This document shows, piece after piece, positions 32,241 through 41,762 of a DNA stretch of 64,000 nucleotides. Source of the stretch: CAWFXC01 sp963819735 (lineage in GTDB: Bacteria > Actinomycetota > Acidimicrobiia > IMCC26256 > DASPTH01). The position numbers were made by a program, and so were the translations under genes. The notes beneath the pieces were generated by a model. That model was not told where the DNA came from, made no database searches, and saw only the letters and a program-made list of their open reading frames with translations. Every line of letters starts with the position of its first letter. The first letter of the stretch is position 1. The DNA is taken from contig CAWFXC010000004.1 in assembly GCA_963819735.1 (NCBI GenBank), positions 248,001 to 312,000 on the forward strand, written 5' to 3'.

Positions 32241-33362
32241 GGCACGGTACGCGGCGAGGGTGTCGGCGTCGACCCCGACCTCGGCCCACACGGCGTCGTT
32301 GTCGGCCCCGATCTCGCGCGCGGCCGACGGCAGCCTGGCGACACCATCGCCGAATCGTGGGAACGCGCCCGGTTGCAGCGTGGATTGGCCGTCGGGCTCC
32401 GCGACGGGAACCAGGTCGTGCTGGGCCCGGAGCGCCGAATCGGCGGCGAGGTCGCGCGCGGTGGCGACGAACGAGCACGGTATGCCGGCCCGCTCCAGCG
32501 CCGAGATCGCCGCGTCGGCGTCGTGCGCGCCGACCCATTTCGCCGTGGCCGCGTCGGTCAGAACACCGTCGGGCGCCGCCGACACGAGCTCGGCGAGCGT
32601 GTGGCGGTCGTGGTCGTGCTCCACCACGAGGGCGACGAACCGGCCGTCGGCCGCGGGGTACACGCCGCTCGGAGCCTCGTGCGGACCCCTCGAGCCCGTG
32701 CGCGCCCGGGCGATGCCGGTGCGGTCGTACGCGGCAACGGTCGATTCCAGGATGCGGAGGATCGATGCGTGCAATGGGACGTCGATCACCGAGCCCTGCC
32801 CGGTGCGTCGGCGCCGGAGCAGCGCGGCGAGGACCGCCTCGGCCGCGAACGCGCCGGTGAGGTGGTCGGCCACGACCACCGCCGACTTCACCGGCGGTAG
32901 GTCGGGGTGGCCGGTGATGCCCAGCAGGCCGGCGCGGGCGATCGCGGTGAGATCGAGGCCCGGCTGCTCGGCGTCGGGACCGTCCTGCCCGAGCACGGAG
33001 ATCCGGGCGATGACCAGCTGCGGTGGGAGTCGCGCCGGACCGATGTTCCAGCGTTCGAGGGTGCCGGGGCGGAAGTTCTCGATCACCACGTCGGCGGTCG
33101 CGGCCAGGCGGCGGAACAGCTCCTGCCCGCGCTCGACGCGCAGGTTGCAGGTGACGTTGCGCCGGCTTCTATCTTCGACGCCGAAGTAGAGCGAACGCCC
33201 GTCGGCGAATGGGCCGAGCTCGCGGAGCATGTCGCCGGTCCCCGGGTCCTCCACCTTGATCACGTCGGCGCCGAGCTCGGCGAGTGTGGTGGCGGCGAAC
33301 GGCGCCGCGATGCGGGTGCCGAGGTCGATGACCCGGATGCCGAGCAACGGCTGGTTGGTCAC
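32226..33362 (-). CDS. CaiB/BaiF-family (type III) CoA-transferase
   Basis: Transfers CoA between acids through an enzyme-bound anhydride/thioester. The family signature runs through GIRVIDLGTRIAAPFAATTLAELGADVIKVE (written here in part), then VEDRSRRNVTCNLRVERG, VVIENFRPGTLERW and GLDLTAIARAGLLGITG, where the Asp matches the catalytic aspartate of the family. At 378 residues it is a normal monomer. It lies 13 bp downstream of a crotonase and follows an acyl-CoA dehydrogenase on the same strand, forming an acid activation/oxidation operon. The acid substrate is unknown. Its 3' end carries a 15-bp tandem repeat. Confidence 0.87.
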   Translation of the reverse strand: MTNQPLLGIRVIDLGTRIAAPFAATTLAELGADVIKVEDPGTGDMLRELGPFADGRSLYFGVEDRSRRNVTCNLRVERGQELFRRLAATADVVIENFRPGTLERWNIGPARLPPQLVIARISVLGQDGPDAEQPGLDLTAIARAGLLGITGHPDLPPVKSAVVVADHLTGAFAAEAVLAALLRRRRTGQGSVIDVPLHASILRILESTVAAYDRTGIARARTGSRGPHEAPSGVYPAADGRFVALVVEHDHDRHTLAELVSAAPDGVLTDAATAKWVGAHDADAAISALERAGIPCSFVATARDLAADSALRAQHDLVPVAEPDGQSTLQPGAFPRFGDGVARLPSAAREIGADNDAVWAEVGVDADTLAAYRAGGVV

Positions 33363-33375
33363 GCGACCACCGTGA

Positions 33376-34149
33376 TCACGCGCGGGTGTCGCGGCGCGCG
33401 GCCTGCCGGCGCTTCCACGCCTCCACCGCCTCGGGATACTCGGGCAGGGTGCGGGAGATCGCCTCGTACGCCAGCGAGGTGTCGAGGATCTGGTCGGCCA
33501 TCGCGCGTACGTAGCGATTCAGCACCATCTTGGTCGCGCGCGCGGCGTAGACCGGCTGGGCGGCGAACTCGTGGGCCAGGCGATAGGTGACGTCGTGCAG
33601 CTCGGCGGTCGGCACCGCGTAGTTCCCGATCCCCATCGCGACCGCTTCGGTGCCGGTCACCAGGCGGCCCGCGAGCAGCAACTCCTTCGCCCGGTGCGGG
33701 CCGACGAGGATGGGCAGGATGACGGCGGCCCCGTCGCCGGCCACGAGCCCGAGATCGACGTGCGTGTCGCCGAGCTTGGCGTCGTCGGCGACGACGACCG
33801 AGTCGCAGAGCAACGCGATAGTGAGACCGAGGCCGACACAAGCGCCGTTGACCATGGCCACGATCGGCTTCTCGAACTCGAGCAACGCGTAGACGAGGTG
33901 CCAGCCCCGGCGATGGACGCGCGGATCGTGGCTGGTGCCGAACGTCTTCACGTCGGCACCGGACGTGAACGCGCGTCCGGCACCGGTGAGCACGACCGCG
34001 CGTGTCGACGGTTCGGCGTCGACGTCGCGCAGGATCTCCATGAACTCCTCGACCATCGCCGGCTCGAGCGCGTTGAGGTGCTCGGGCCGGTTGAACGTGA
34101 TCGTCGTGATGTCGTCGGCGTGTTCGACCAGGATCTTCCCGGAGGTCAT
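33376..34149 (-). CDS. enoyl-CoA hydratase/isomerase (crotonase) family protein
   Basis: A 257-residue crotonase with AFTSGADVKTFG and MVNGACVGLGLTIALLCDSVVVAD forming the oxyanion hole. The loop DTHVDLGLVAGDGAAVILPILVG, with Asp/Gly rather than Glu, recurs in another crotonase of this window (40949-41762). Such sequences are more like the actinobacterial EchA subgroup of uncertain reaction. The start ATG 34149 overlaps the acyl-CoA dehydrogenase stop by 4 bp (ATGA), and the CaiB gene follows 13 bp after. It is therefore the middle gene of a three-gene operon. Confidence 0.85.
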   Translation of the reverse strand: MTSGKILVEHADDITTITFNRPEHLNALEPAMVEEFMEILRDVDAEPSTRAVVLTGAGRAFTSGADVKTFGTSHDPRVHRRGWHLVYALLEFEKPIVAMVNGACVGLGLTIALLCDSVVVADDAKLGDTHVDLGLVAGDGAAVILPILVGPHRAKELLLAGRLVTGTEAVAMGIGNYAVPTAELHDVTYRLAHEFAAQPVYAARATKMVLNRYVRAMADQILDTSLAYEAISRTLPEYPEAVEAWKRRQAARRDTRA

Positions 34150-35351
34150 CCCTCGGCTCCTTCTTGCTCGAGTGCGGGTACCGGCATCGACGGCGGCGCG
34201 GGCGCGGCGGCAGGCGCGGCGCGCGCTTCTCGTGGCAGCCCGAGCACCTGCTCGGCGAGCGTGTTGCGCTGGATCTCCGAGGTGCCGGCGAAGATCGTGC
34301 ACGCGCGGTAGTACACGAAGTTGCGCTGGCGACGGCTGGTGCCGACGATCCCGGCGGGCCCGAGCATCCGCATCGAGAGGTCGTGCATGCGTTGCGCCAT
34401 CTCGCTCCAGAACAGCTTGACCGTCGAGCTGGTCGCGCCCGGCGGGCGGCCCGCGTCGAGCGCGCTGATCACCCGGTACAGGTGCAGCCGGTAGATCTGC
34501 AACTCCGAGTAGGCGCGCGCGAGAGCCTGCCGCGTCACCGGGTCGACCGCGCGCTCGCGCGCTTCGGTGAGCAGCTCGTCGAGCAGGATGGCGTGGACGA
34601 TGAGCTGCCGGGGCGACGTGCTGCGTTCGAAACCGAGCGTCGTGCTCATGACCGCCCACCCGTTGAACGGATCACCCACGACCGACGCGTCGGGGACGAA
34701 CGCGTTGTCGAGGAACACCTCGTTGAACTCGGACTCCCCCGTCATCTGGCGTAGCGGCCGCACGTCGATACCGGGCTGTTCCATGTCGAGCAGGAAGTAG
34801 CCGATCTTCGCCCGACGGCCGTTGCCGTCGGCGGTGCGCGCGAGCAGCACGCCGTAACGCGCGTACTGCGCGTTGCTCACCCAGACCTTCTGTCCGGTGA
34901 CGCGCCAGCCGCCGTCGACGGCGACGGCGCGGGTCCGCATCGATCCGAGGTCGGAACCGGCCTCGGGCTCGCTGAACAGCTGACACCAGATGTCGTCGGC
35001 GGTGATCGCCCGCTGGAGATGGCGGCGCCGCTGCTCTTCGGTCCCGTGCTCGAGGAGGGTGGGACCGACGAGGTTGATCGCCACCCGGTTGACGATCTCG
35101 GGCGCCCGGGCGAGGGCCAGCTCCTCCTGCACGATGAACGCCTCCGTCCACCCGAGGTCGCGCCCGCCGTAGGCCGCCGGGAAGTGCACGGCCACCAGCC
35201 GCGCCCCGGCCAGGGCCGCCTGCCACGCCCGCTCGAACTCGATCCGGGGGCGCCCGTCGGCGGGCGGGGTCTCGGTGGGCACGTGCGCGGCGATCCACGC
35301 CCGCACCTCGGCGCGGAACGCCTCCTGCTCGGTCGTGAACTGCAGATCCAC
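34146..35351 (-). CDS. acyl-CoA dehydrogenase family flavoprotein
   Basis: A 401-residue ACAD-fold protein. WCQLFSEPEAGSDLGSM binds the flavin/substrate, the segment around TGQKVWVSNAQYA follows, and FAGTSEIQRNTLAEQVLGLP closes the active site. In medium/short-chain enzymes this loop starts with a catalytic Glu (YEGT); here the residue is Ala, so the base must come from elsewhere, as in long-chain/isovaleryl-type enzymes or heteromeric steroid ACADs. GTG 35351 has GAGGGGGG upstream. It heads the operon with a crotonase and a CaiB-type transferase. A C-terminal Ala/Pro-rich tail is unusual. Confidence 0.85.
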   Translation of the reverse strand: MDLQFTTEQEAFRAEVRAWIAAHVPTETPPADGRPRIEFERAWQAALAGARLVAVHFPAAYGGRDLGWTEAFIVQEELALARAPEIVNRVAINLVGPTLLEHGTEEQRRRHLQRAITADDIWCQLFSEPEAGSDLGSMRTRAVAVDGGWRVTGQKVWVSNAQYARYGVLLARTADGNGRRAKIGYFLLDMEQPGIDVRPLRQMTGESEFNEVFLDNAFVPDASVVGDPFNGWAVMSTTLGFERSTSPRQLIVHAILLDELLTEARERAVDPVTRQALARAYSELQIYRLHLYRVISALDAGRPPGATSSTVKLFWSEMAQRMHDLSMRMLGPAGIVGTSRRQRNFVYYRACTIFAGTSEIQRNTLAEQVLGLPREARAAPAAAPAPPSMPVPALEQEGAEG

Positions 35352-35462
35352 CGACCCCCCTCGAACTCCGGTCCGGACGCGCGGCGAACTCCCGCGCCCG
35401 GCATTCTGCCCGCGCGTTCCGGTTGACCCCCGCCGACGGGTCGCGAGAGGCTGCGACGCTTG

Positions 35463-36650
35463 ATGCTGGACGGGATACGAGTCGTCATTCTCGGGTCGGG
35501 CACGCCGATCTCCACCTTCGCCGCCGTGCTGGGCGACCAGGGCGCCGATGTGATCCGCGTCGAGCCGCCCGGGGCCGGCGATCCCGGTCGCCGGCGCGGT
35601 CCGATGGTCGACGGCGGCTCGCTCGAATGGGCGGTGGCGGGCCGGTCGTGCCGCGGGGTCACCTGCGATCCGGCCACCACCGAGGGCCGCGACCTCCTCG
35701 TTCGGCTGCTGGCGACGGCCGACGTCGTGGGCGAAGCCCTCGGACCCCACGGGCTCGAGGACCTCGCGCTCGCGCCGGGCGAGCTGCGCGGCCCCCGGGT
35801 GGTCCTGCGGTTCACCGGCCGCGGGATCGCAGCCGCCGACGCCGATCTCCCGGCCCCGGAGTTGATCGCCCTCGCGACCGGCGGGATGCTCACGCTCACC
35901 GGGCAACCGGATCGGCCGCCGGTGGCCCTCGGCGTCCGCTACGCCGAGCAGTTCGCCGGGGTCTCCGGCGCCACCGCCGCGTTGGCCGCCCTGCTCGAGC
36001 CCCCACTGCCGGAGGCGCCGGAGGATGCCACCCCCGAGATCGTCGACATTGCCACCCGCTCGGCGGTGCTGCGGGTGACCGAATGGACGGTGCCCGCCTA
36101 CGACCGGCTCGGCACCCAGCGGACCCGCGAGGGAAATCGGCCGTCGAGTGTCGCGCCCCTCGACGTCTACCTGAGCGCCGACGACGAACACGTCGCCATC
36201 GTCGGCGGCTCCGACGCGAACTTCGCCCGCCTGGTGCGTGCGATCGACCGGCCGGAGTTGGGCACCGACCCGAAGTACGCCACGACGGCCGCGCGCATCG
36301 AACACTCGACCGAGATCAACGAGATCGTGGCCGATTGGGTACGCAGCAGTCCGGCCGACGAAATCGGCCGCCGCTGTGCCACCAGCGGCACTCCGGTGGG
36401 TCGCGTCGCGCACGTCGCCGACCTGCTCGACGATGCTCACTTCGCGGCGCGGGGTGACTTCGTCGTCGTCGATGATCCCGTCGTCGGCCGTCACCGGCAG
36501 CAGGCCCCGCATCCGCGGTTCGACGGCGAGCGCGTCGACGCGGTGCGGCCCGCGCCGGCGGTCGGTCAGCACAACCTCGACGTCTGGTGCACGGAGCTCG
36601 GCGTGGCGGCGGAAGACCTGGCCCGGTTCGAGGAACTCGGTGTCGTATGA
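35463..36650 (+). CDS. CaiB/BaiF-type CoA-transferase family protein with Asp-to-Glu change
   Basis: A 395-residue type III CoA-transferase homologue: LDGIRVVILGSGTPISTFAA at the start, ADVIRVEPPGAGD and VAGRSCRGVTCDPATTEGR follow. The position of the catalytic aspartate reads PELIALATGGMLTLTG, with Glu in place of Asp when aligned with the paralog at 32226-33362. The N-terminal half is also shortened and divergent. It may be inactive as a transferase or have altered activity. It is divergent from the acyl-CoA dehydrogenase operon and followed 18 bp later by an acyl-CoA synthetase, likely one transcript. Confidence 0.75.
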   Translation: MLDGIRVVILGSGTPISTFAAVLGDQGADVIRVEPPGAGDPGRRRGPMVDGGSLEWAVAGRSCRGVTCDPATTEGRDLLVRLLATADVVGEALGPHGLEDLALAPGELRGPRVVLRFTGRGIAAADADLPAPELIALATGGMLTLTGQPDRPPVALGVRYAEQFAGVSGATAALAALLEPPLPEAPEDATPEIVDIATRSAVLRVTEWTVPAYDRLGTQRTREGNRPSSVAPLDVYLSADDEHVAIVGGSDANFARLVRAIDRPELGTDPKYATTAARIEHSTEINEIVADWVRSSPADEIGRRCATSGTPVGRVAHVADLLDDAHFAARGDFVVVDDPVVGRHRQQAPHPRFDGERVDAVRPAPAVGQHNLDVWCTELGVAAEDLARFEELGVV

Positions 36651-36668
36651 GCGGGCCGGCATGAGCGG

Positions 36669-38336
<1,668 letters not shown>

Positions 38337-38384
38337 TCGGTGCCTACCGGGGTCGACCGGCGCGTCAGTGCGGGTTCCGGTGCG

Positions 38385-39560
38385 TCACTCGGCGAGGAGC
38401 TGCCGGGCGATGACGACGCGTTGGATCTCGTTGGTGCCCTCACCGATGCAGAGCAGCGGGGCGTCGCGGTAGTAGCGCTCGACGTGACCCTCGGTGGAGT
38501 AGCCGTAGGCCCCGTGGATCCGCAGCGCGTCGGTCGCGTTCTCGAGCGCGGCCTCGGTGGCGGTGAGCTTGGCCATCCCCGCTTCGAGATCACAGCGGCG
38601 ACCGGCGTCGAACGCGGCCGCCGCTTCGCGCACGAGCAGTCGCGATGCCACCGTGCGGCACGCCATGTCGGCCAACTTCAGGGCGATCGCCTGGTGCTGA
38701 CCGATCGGCTTGCCCATGGTGTGACGATCGCGGCTGTACGCGAGCGACGCCGACAGCGCCGCCTGCGCGAGCCCCACTCCCCGGGCGGCCACGTTGATGC
38801 GCCCGAGCTCGAGCGCGCCGACCGTCTGCACGAAGCCCTTGCCCTCGACCCCACCGATGAGCTGGTCGGCCGACACCGGGACGTCGTCGAACGCGAGGGC
38901 CACGGTGTCGACGCCCTTGTACCCGAGCTTGCCGAGCTTGCCCAGCACCTCGTAGCCGTCACTCTTGCGCACCACGAACAGGGACATGCCGCGGTGACGC
39001 GGTTCGGCGTCGGGGTCGGTCTTCAGCAACACCGCGAGGCAGTTCCCCTCGCCGCCGTTGGTGATCCACGTCTTGCGTCCGTTGATGACGTAGCCGTCGG
39101 CGGTGCGCGTGGCGCGGGTCGCGATGGCCTGGAGGTCGGAGCCGCAGTCGGGTTCGGTGAGCGCGAGCCCGCCGCGGAGGTCACCGGCGGCGAACGCGGG
39201 CAGGAACTCGGTGCGTTGCGCGTCGGTCCCGTAGCGGCGCACCAGCTCCGCCATCATCAGGTGTGAGTTGATGACGCCGGTCAGCGACATCCACACTTCG
39301 GAGATCGACTCCACGATCTGCGAGTACGCGGTGGCCGAGAGGCCGAGCCCGCCGTACTCGACCGGGATGGTCGCGCCGAACAGGCCGAACTCGCGCATGT
39401 CCTCGACCATCGTTGTGGGGTACCGGTCGGCGTGCTCGAACTCGAGGACGTGCGGCAGCACCTCCTTGTCGAGCCAGCGCCGCAGGGTGGCGAGGATCTC
39501 GGCGACGTCTCCCTGCTCGTCGTCGCGTGCCTCGTGGGTCGCCGCGCCGAGGCGGGTCAC
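38385..39560 (-). CDS. acyl-CoA dehydrogenase
   Basis: A 391-residue flavin dehydrogenase introducing an alpha-beta double bond into acyl-CoA. LALTEPDCGSDLQAIAT and GRKTWITNGGEGN bind FAD and substrate. YSRDRHTMGKPIGQHQAI and LRIHGAYGYSTEGHVERYYRD are well conserved. The active-site loop IGEGTNEIQRVVIARQLL keeps the catalytic Glu, in contrast to the ACAD at 34146-35351. It overlaps the SnoaL-like gene by 4 bp and is third in an operon after a crotonase and that gene. Short- or branched-chain preference is likely but not provable. Confidence 0.9.
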   Translation of the reverse strand: MTRLGAATHEARDDEQGDVAEILATLRRWLDKEVLPHVLEFEHADRYPTTMVEDMREFGLFGATIPVEYGGLGLSATAYSQIVESISEVWMSLTGVINSHLMMAELVRRYGTDAQRTEFLPAFAAGDLRGGLALTEPDCGSDLQAIATRATRTADGYVINGRKTWITNGGEGNCLAVLLKTDPDAEPRHRGMSLFVVRKSDGYEVLGKLGKLGYKGVDTVALAFDDVPVSADQLIGGVEGKGFVQTVGALELGRINVAARGVGLAQAALSASLAYSRDRHTMGKPIGQHQAIALKLADMACRTVASRLLVREAAAAFDAGRRCDLEAGMAKLTATEAALENATDALRIHGAYGYSTEGHVERYYRDAPLLCIGEGTNEIQRVVIARQLLAE

Positions 39561-40033
39561 GGGGCGGGGATGCGGGTGGTCGCGGAGCTGAGTGCGCTCA
39601 CTCGTGGCGTCTTGCCGGCACCGATGCCCGGGATCACCTGCGCGCAGTGCTCGGTGTCCATGTACTCCTTGATCTCGACGATCTGGTCGCCGCGCGTACG
39701 GAAGAGGAAGTGGTACTGGTTGTTGTACTCGCCGCCGCCGGTGAGGGGTCCGTGGATCTCGGCCTCGATGCAGACGCGGTCTTCCTCGGCGGTGACGTAG
39801 CCGATGTCGAAGTAGGTCGGGCCGGAGAACAGCGAGCCGTTCCCACCCCCGACCCCGCGGATGTGGGCCACGAATTCGGGTTTGTCCTTCCAGCCCGACG
39901 CGTAGAAGTCACCCGCCGAGAACACGCGGGCGTCGTCGGCGAGGAGCGCTTCCAGCCCGTCGTGATCGCCGGTGATCGTGGTCTCGAAGAACCGCAGCGC
40001 AGTTCGCTTCGACTGTTCCGTGTCGGTCGCCAC
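39557..40033 (-). CDS. SnoaL/NTF2-like ketosteroid isomerase-related protein
   Basis: A 158-residue NTF2-fold protein: TALRFFETTITGDHDGLEALLADDARVF starts the helix-strand unit, FSGPTYFDIGYVTAEEDRVCIEAEIHG and YHFLFRTRGDQIVEIKEYMDTEH complete the sheet. Members are hydratases, isomerases or ligand binders. GTG 40033 is chosen; the frame upstream is antisense-like. It overlaps the acyl-CoA dehydrogenase start by 4 bp, so it probably works on the same CoA-ester pathway. The catalytic residues cannot be assigned with certainty. Confidence 0.78.
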   Translation of the reverse strand: MATDTEQSKRTALRFFETTITGDHDGLEALLADDARVFSAGDFYASGWKDKPEFVAHIRGVGGGNGSLFSGPTYFDIGYVTAEEDRVCIEAEIHGPLTGGGEYNNQYHFLFRTRGDQIVEIKEYMDTEHCAQVIPGIGAGKTPRVSALSSATTRIPAP

Positions 40034-40073
40034 CGGTCTCCCACTTCTCCCACTGGTTCGGATTCGAGGTTGC

Positions 40074-40856
40074 TCAGGACCGCTCGTCGAGCGTGTAGCC
40101 GGCGCGGTGCCGGTCGTCGATGGCGGCCATTCCTTCGAGCACGACACCGTATCCCTGGCCCGCGAGGATCTGCTGCCGGATCGCGTGGGCGAAGCAGACC
40201 TTCGTGTACCGCAGCACGAGGGGCGACTGGCGGGCGAGCTCGGTGGCCAGCGCCCACGCGCGCGGCATGAGCTCGTCGGGGGGCAGGACCTCGGCGATCA
40301 GCCCCAGGCTCTGCGCCTCGCGCGCGTCGATCACCTGCCCGGTGAGCATGAAGTACCGCGCCCGGTTGGGGCCCATCAGGTACGGCAACACGATGTGCAT
40401 GCCGTCGCCCGGCACCAGCCCGTTCACGAAGTGGCCGGAGTCCTGGATCGCGGTGGTGTCGGACGCGATCACGATGTCGGAGAGCAGCGGGGTCTCGCAG
40501 TGTCGCCACACCGGGCCGTTCAGCGCGCAGATCACCGGCGCCTCGATGTCGAGGAAGTTCATCAGGAGCTTGCGCGTGTTCCAGTGGGCCGACTCCCAGC
40601 CGCGCGCCGTGGTACCGGGAAAGGTCTCGGGTGACCCCTTCGGTCCGTTGAACTCGGCGCCGCTCCCGGTGAGGATCACCACCCGGTTCTCGACGTCGTT
40701 GGCGATGGCCCCGAACGCCTCCTGCATCTCGCGCACGGGCGCGGCGCCCCAGCGCAGACTGTCGCCGTCGGTGTGCAACGTCATCTGGAGGATGCCGTCG
40801 CGGCGTTCGAACCGGACCGTCTCGAAGCGATCGCGGTACTCGTCGAGTGTGGTCAT
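40074..40856 (-). CDS. crotonase-family protein with atypical oxyanion-hole loop
   Basis: A 260-residue crotonase-fold protein. Where most members read F-C-A-G-A-D, this one reads EFNGPKGSPETFPG, and the second oxyanion segment is ALNGPVWRHCETPLLSDIVIAS instead of G-x-x-x-G-G-G. Loop HFVNGLVPGDGMHIVLPYLMG also lacks the usual glutamates. The chemistry is therefore probably not simple hydration; hydrolase or decarboxylase activity is possible. GGAGG lies 5-6 nt before ATG 40856. It leads the operon with the SnoaL-like protein and acyl-CoA dehydrogenase. Confidence 0.8.
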   Translation of the reverse strand: MTTLDEYRDRFETVRFERRDGILQMTLHTDGDSLRWGAAPVREMQEAFGAIANDVENRVVILTGSGAEFNGPKGSPETFPGTTARGWESAHWNTRKLLMNFLDIEAPVICALNGPVWRHCETPLLSDIVIASDTTAIQDSGHFVNGLVPGDGMHIVLPYLMGPNRARYFMLTGQVIDAREAQSLGLIAEVLPPDELMPRAWALATELARQSPLVLRYTKVCFAHAIRQQILAGQGYGVVLEGMAAIDDRHRAGYTLDERS

Positions 40857-40948
40857 CGAACCTCCGGAACCGGTACACGGGCTGGACGCGCGCACAGTAC
40901 CAACGAGTCCGGACCACCGGCCCGGGCCCTCGCGTACGGTGGGCGGGC

Positions 40949-41762
40949 ATGAGCGACGAGAGCCTCGACGACGTGGTGGTGCTCGAGCACCGGGGTGACG
41001 TGTCGGTCGTGCGGTTCAACCGACCCGACCGCATGAACGCGCTGTCGTCCGCCGGGTGGCTGGTGTTCGAACAGCGCATGCTCGAGGCCGACGCCGAACC
41101 CACCACCGGGGCGATCGTGGTGACCGGCACCGGGCGCGCGTTCTGCGCCGGCGGCGACGTCTCGACCATGGCCGCGAAGCAGGAGCCCGCCGCGGCCGAG
41201 GCGCGTCGACGGGCACCGGCGCGGCGCGTGCGGCACGACGGGCTCGGACTGGTGAACACCATGCTCGAGATCGAGAAGCCGACGCTGGCCGCGCTGAACG
41301 GCGCGGCCGTGGGCATCGGTGCGACGGTGGCGCTGCTCTGCGACCAAGTGTTGATGGCGCGGACGGCGCGGATCGGCGACTCCCACGTGCCGCTCGGGAT
41401 CGTCGCCGGCGACGGCGCCATCGCGGTGCTCCCCTTGCTGATCGGCGTGCACCGGGCCAAGGAGCTGTTGCTCACCGGGCGGCTGATTGACGGCGCCGAG
41501 GCGCTCGCGATGGGTCTCGTCGCGGAGACGGTCGAGCTGTCCGACCTCGAGTCCTTCGCACTCGCGCGCGCAGGATCTGGCCACCCGACCGACGTACGCG
41601 ACGCGTGCGACCAAGCTGGCGATCAACCGCGTGCTGCGCGCCAACTCCGAGCAGTTGCTCGAGACCGCGTTCGCCTACGAAGAGTTGTCGATGGGTCTCC
41701 CCGAACATCGGGAAGCGCTGGCCCGCTTCCTCGCGCCGAAGGGTCTCAGCGCGTCTTCGTGA
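40949..41762 (+). CDS. enoyl-CoA hydratase/isomerase family protein, split by a frameshift
   Basis: A crotonase of about 270 residues. AFCAGGDVSTMAAKQE and ALNGAAVGIGATVALLCDQVLMA form the oxyanion hole, and DSHVPLGIVAGDGAIAVLPLLIG is the same loop type as in the paralog at 33376-34149. After ESFALARA the frame is lost; the C-terminal part (QDLATRPTYATRATKLAINR ... FLAPKGLSASS) continues in the next frame and stops at 41762. A single indel at about 41565-41575, in a CGCGCGCGCA stretch, explains it. TACGGT lies 8 nt before ATG 40949. Its 3' end overlaps the convergent DUF35-thiolase gene by 17 bp. Confidence 0.8.
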
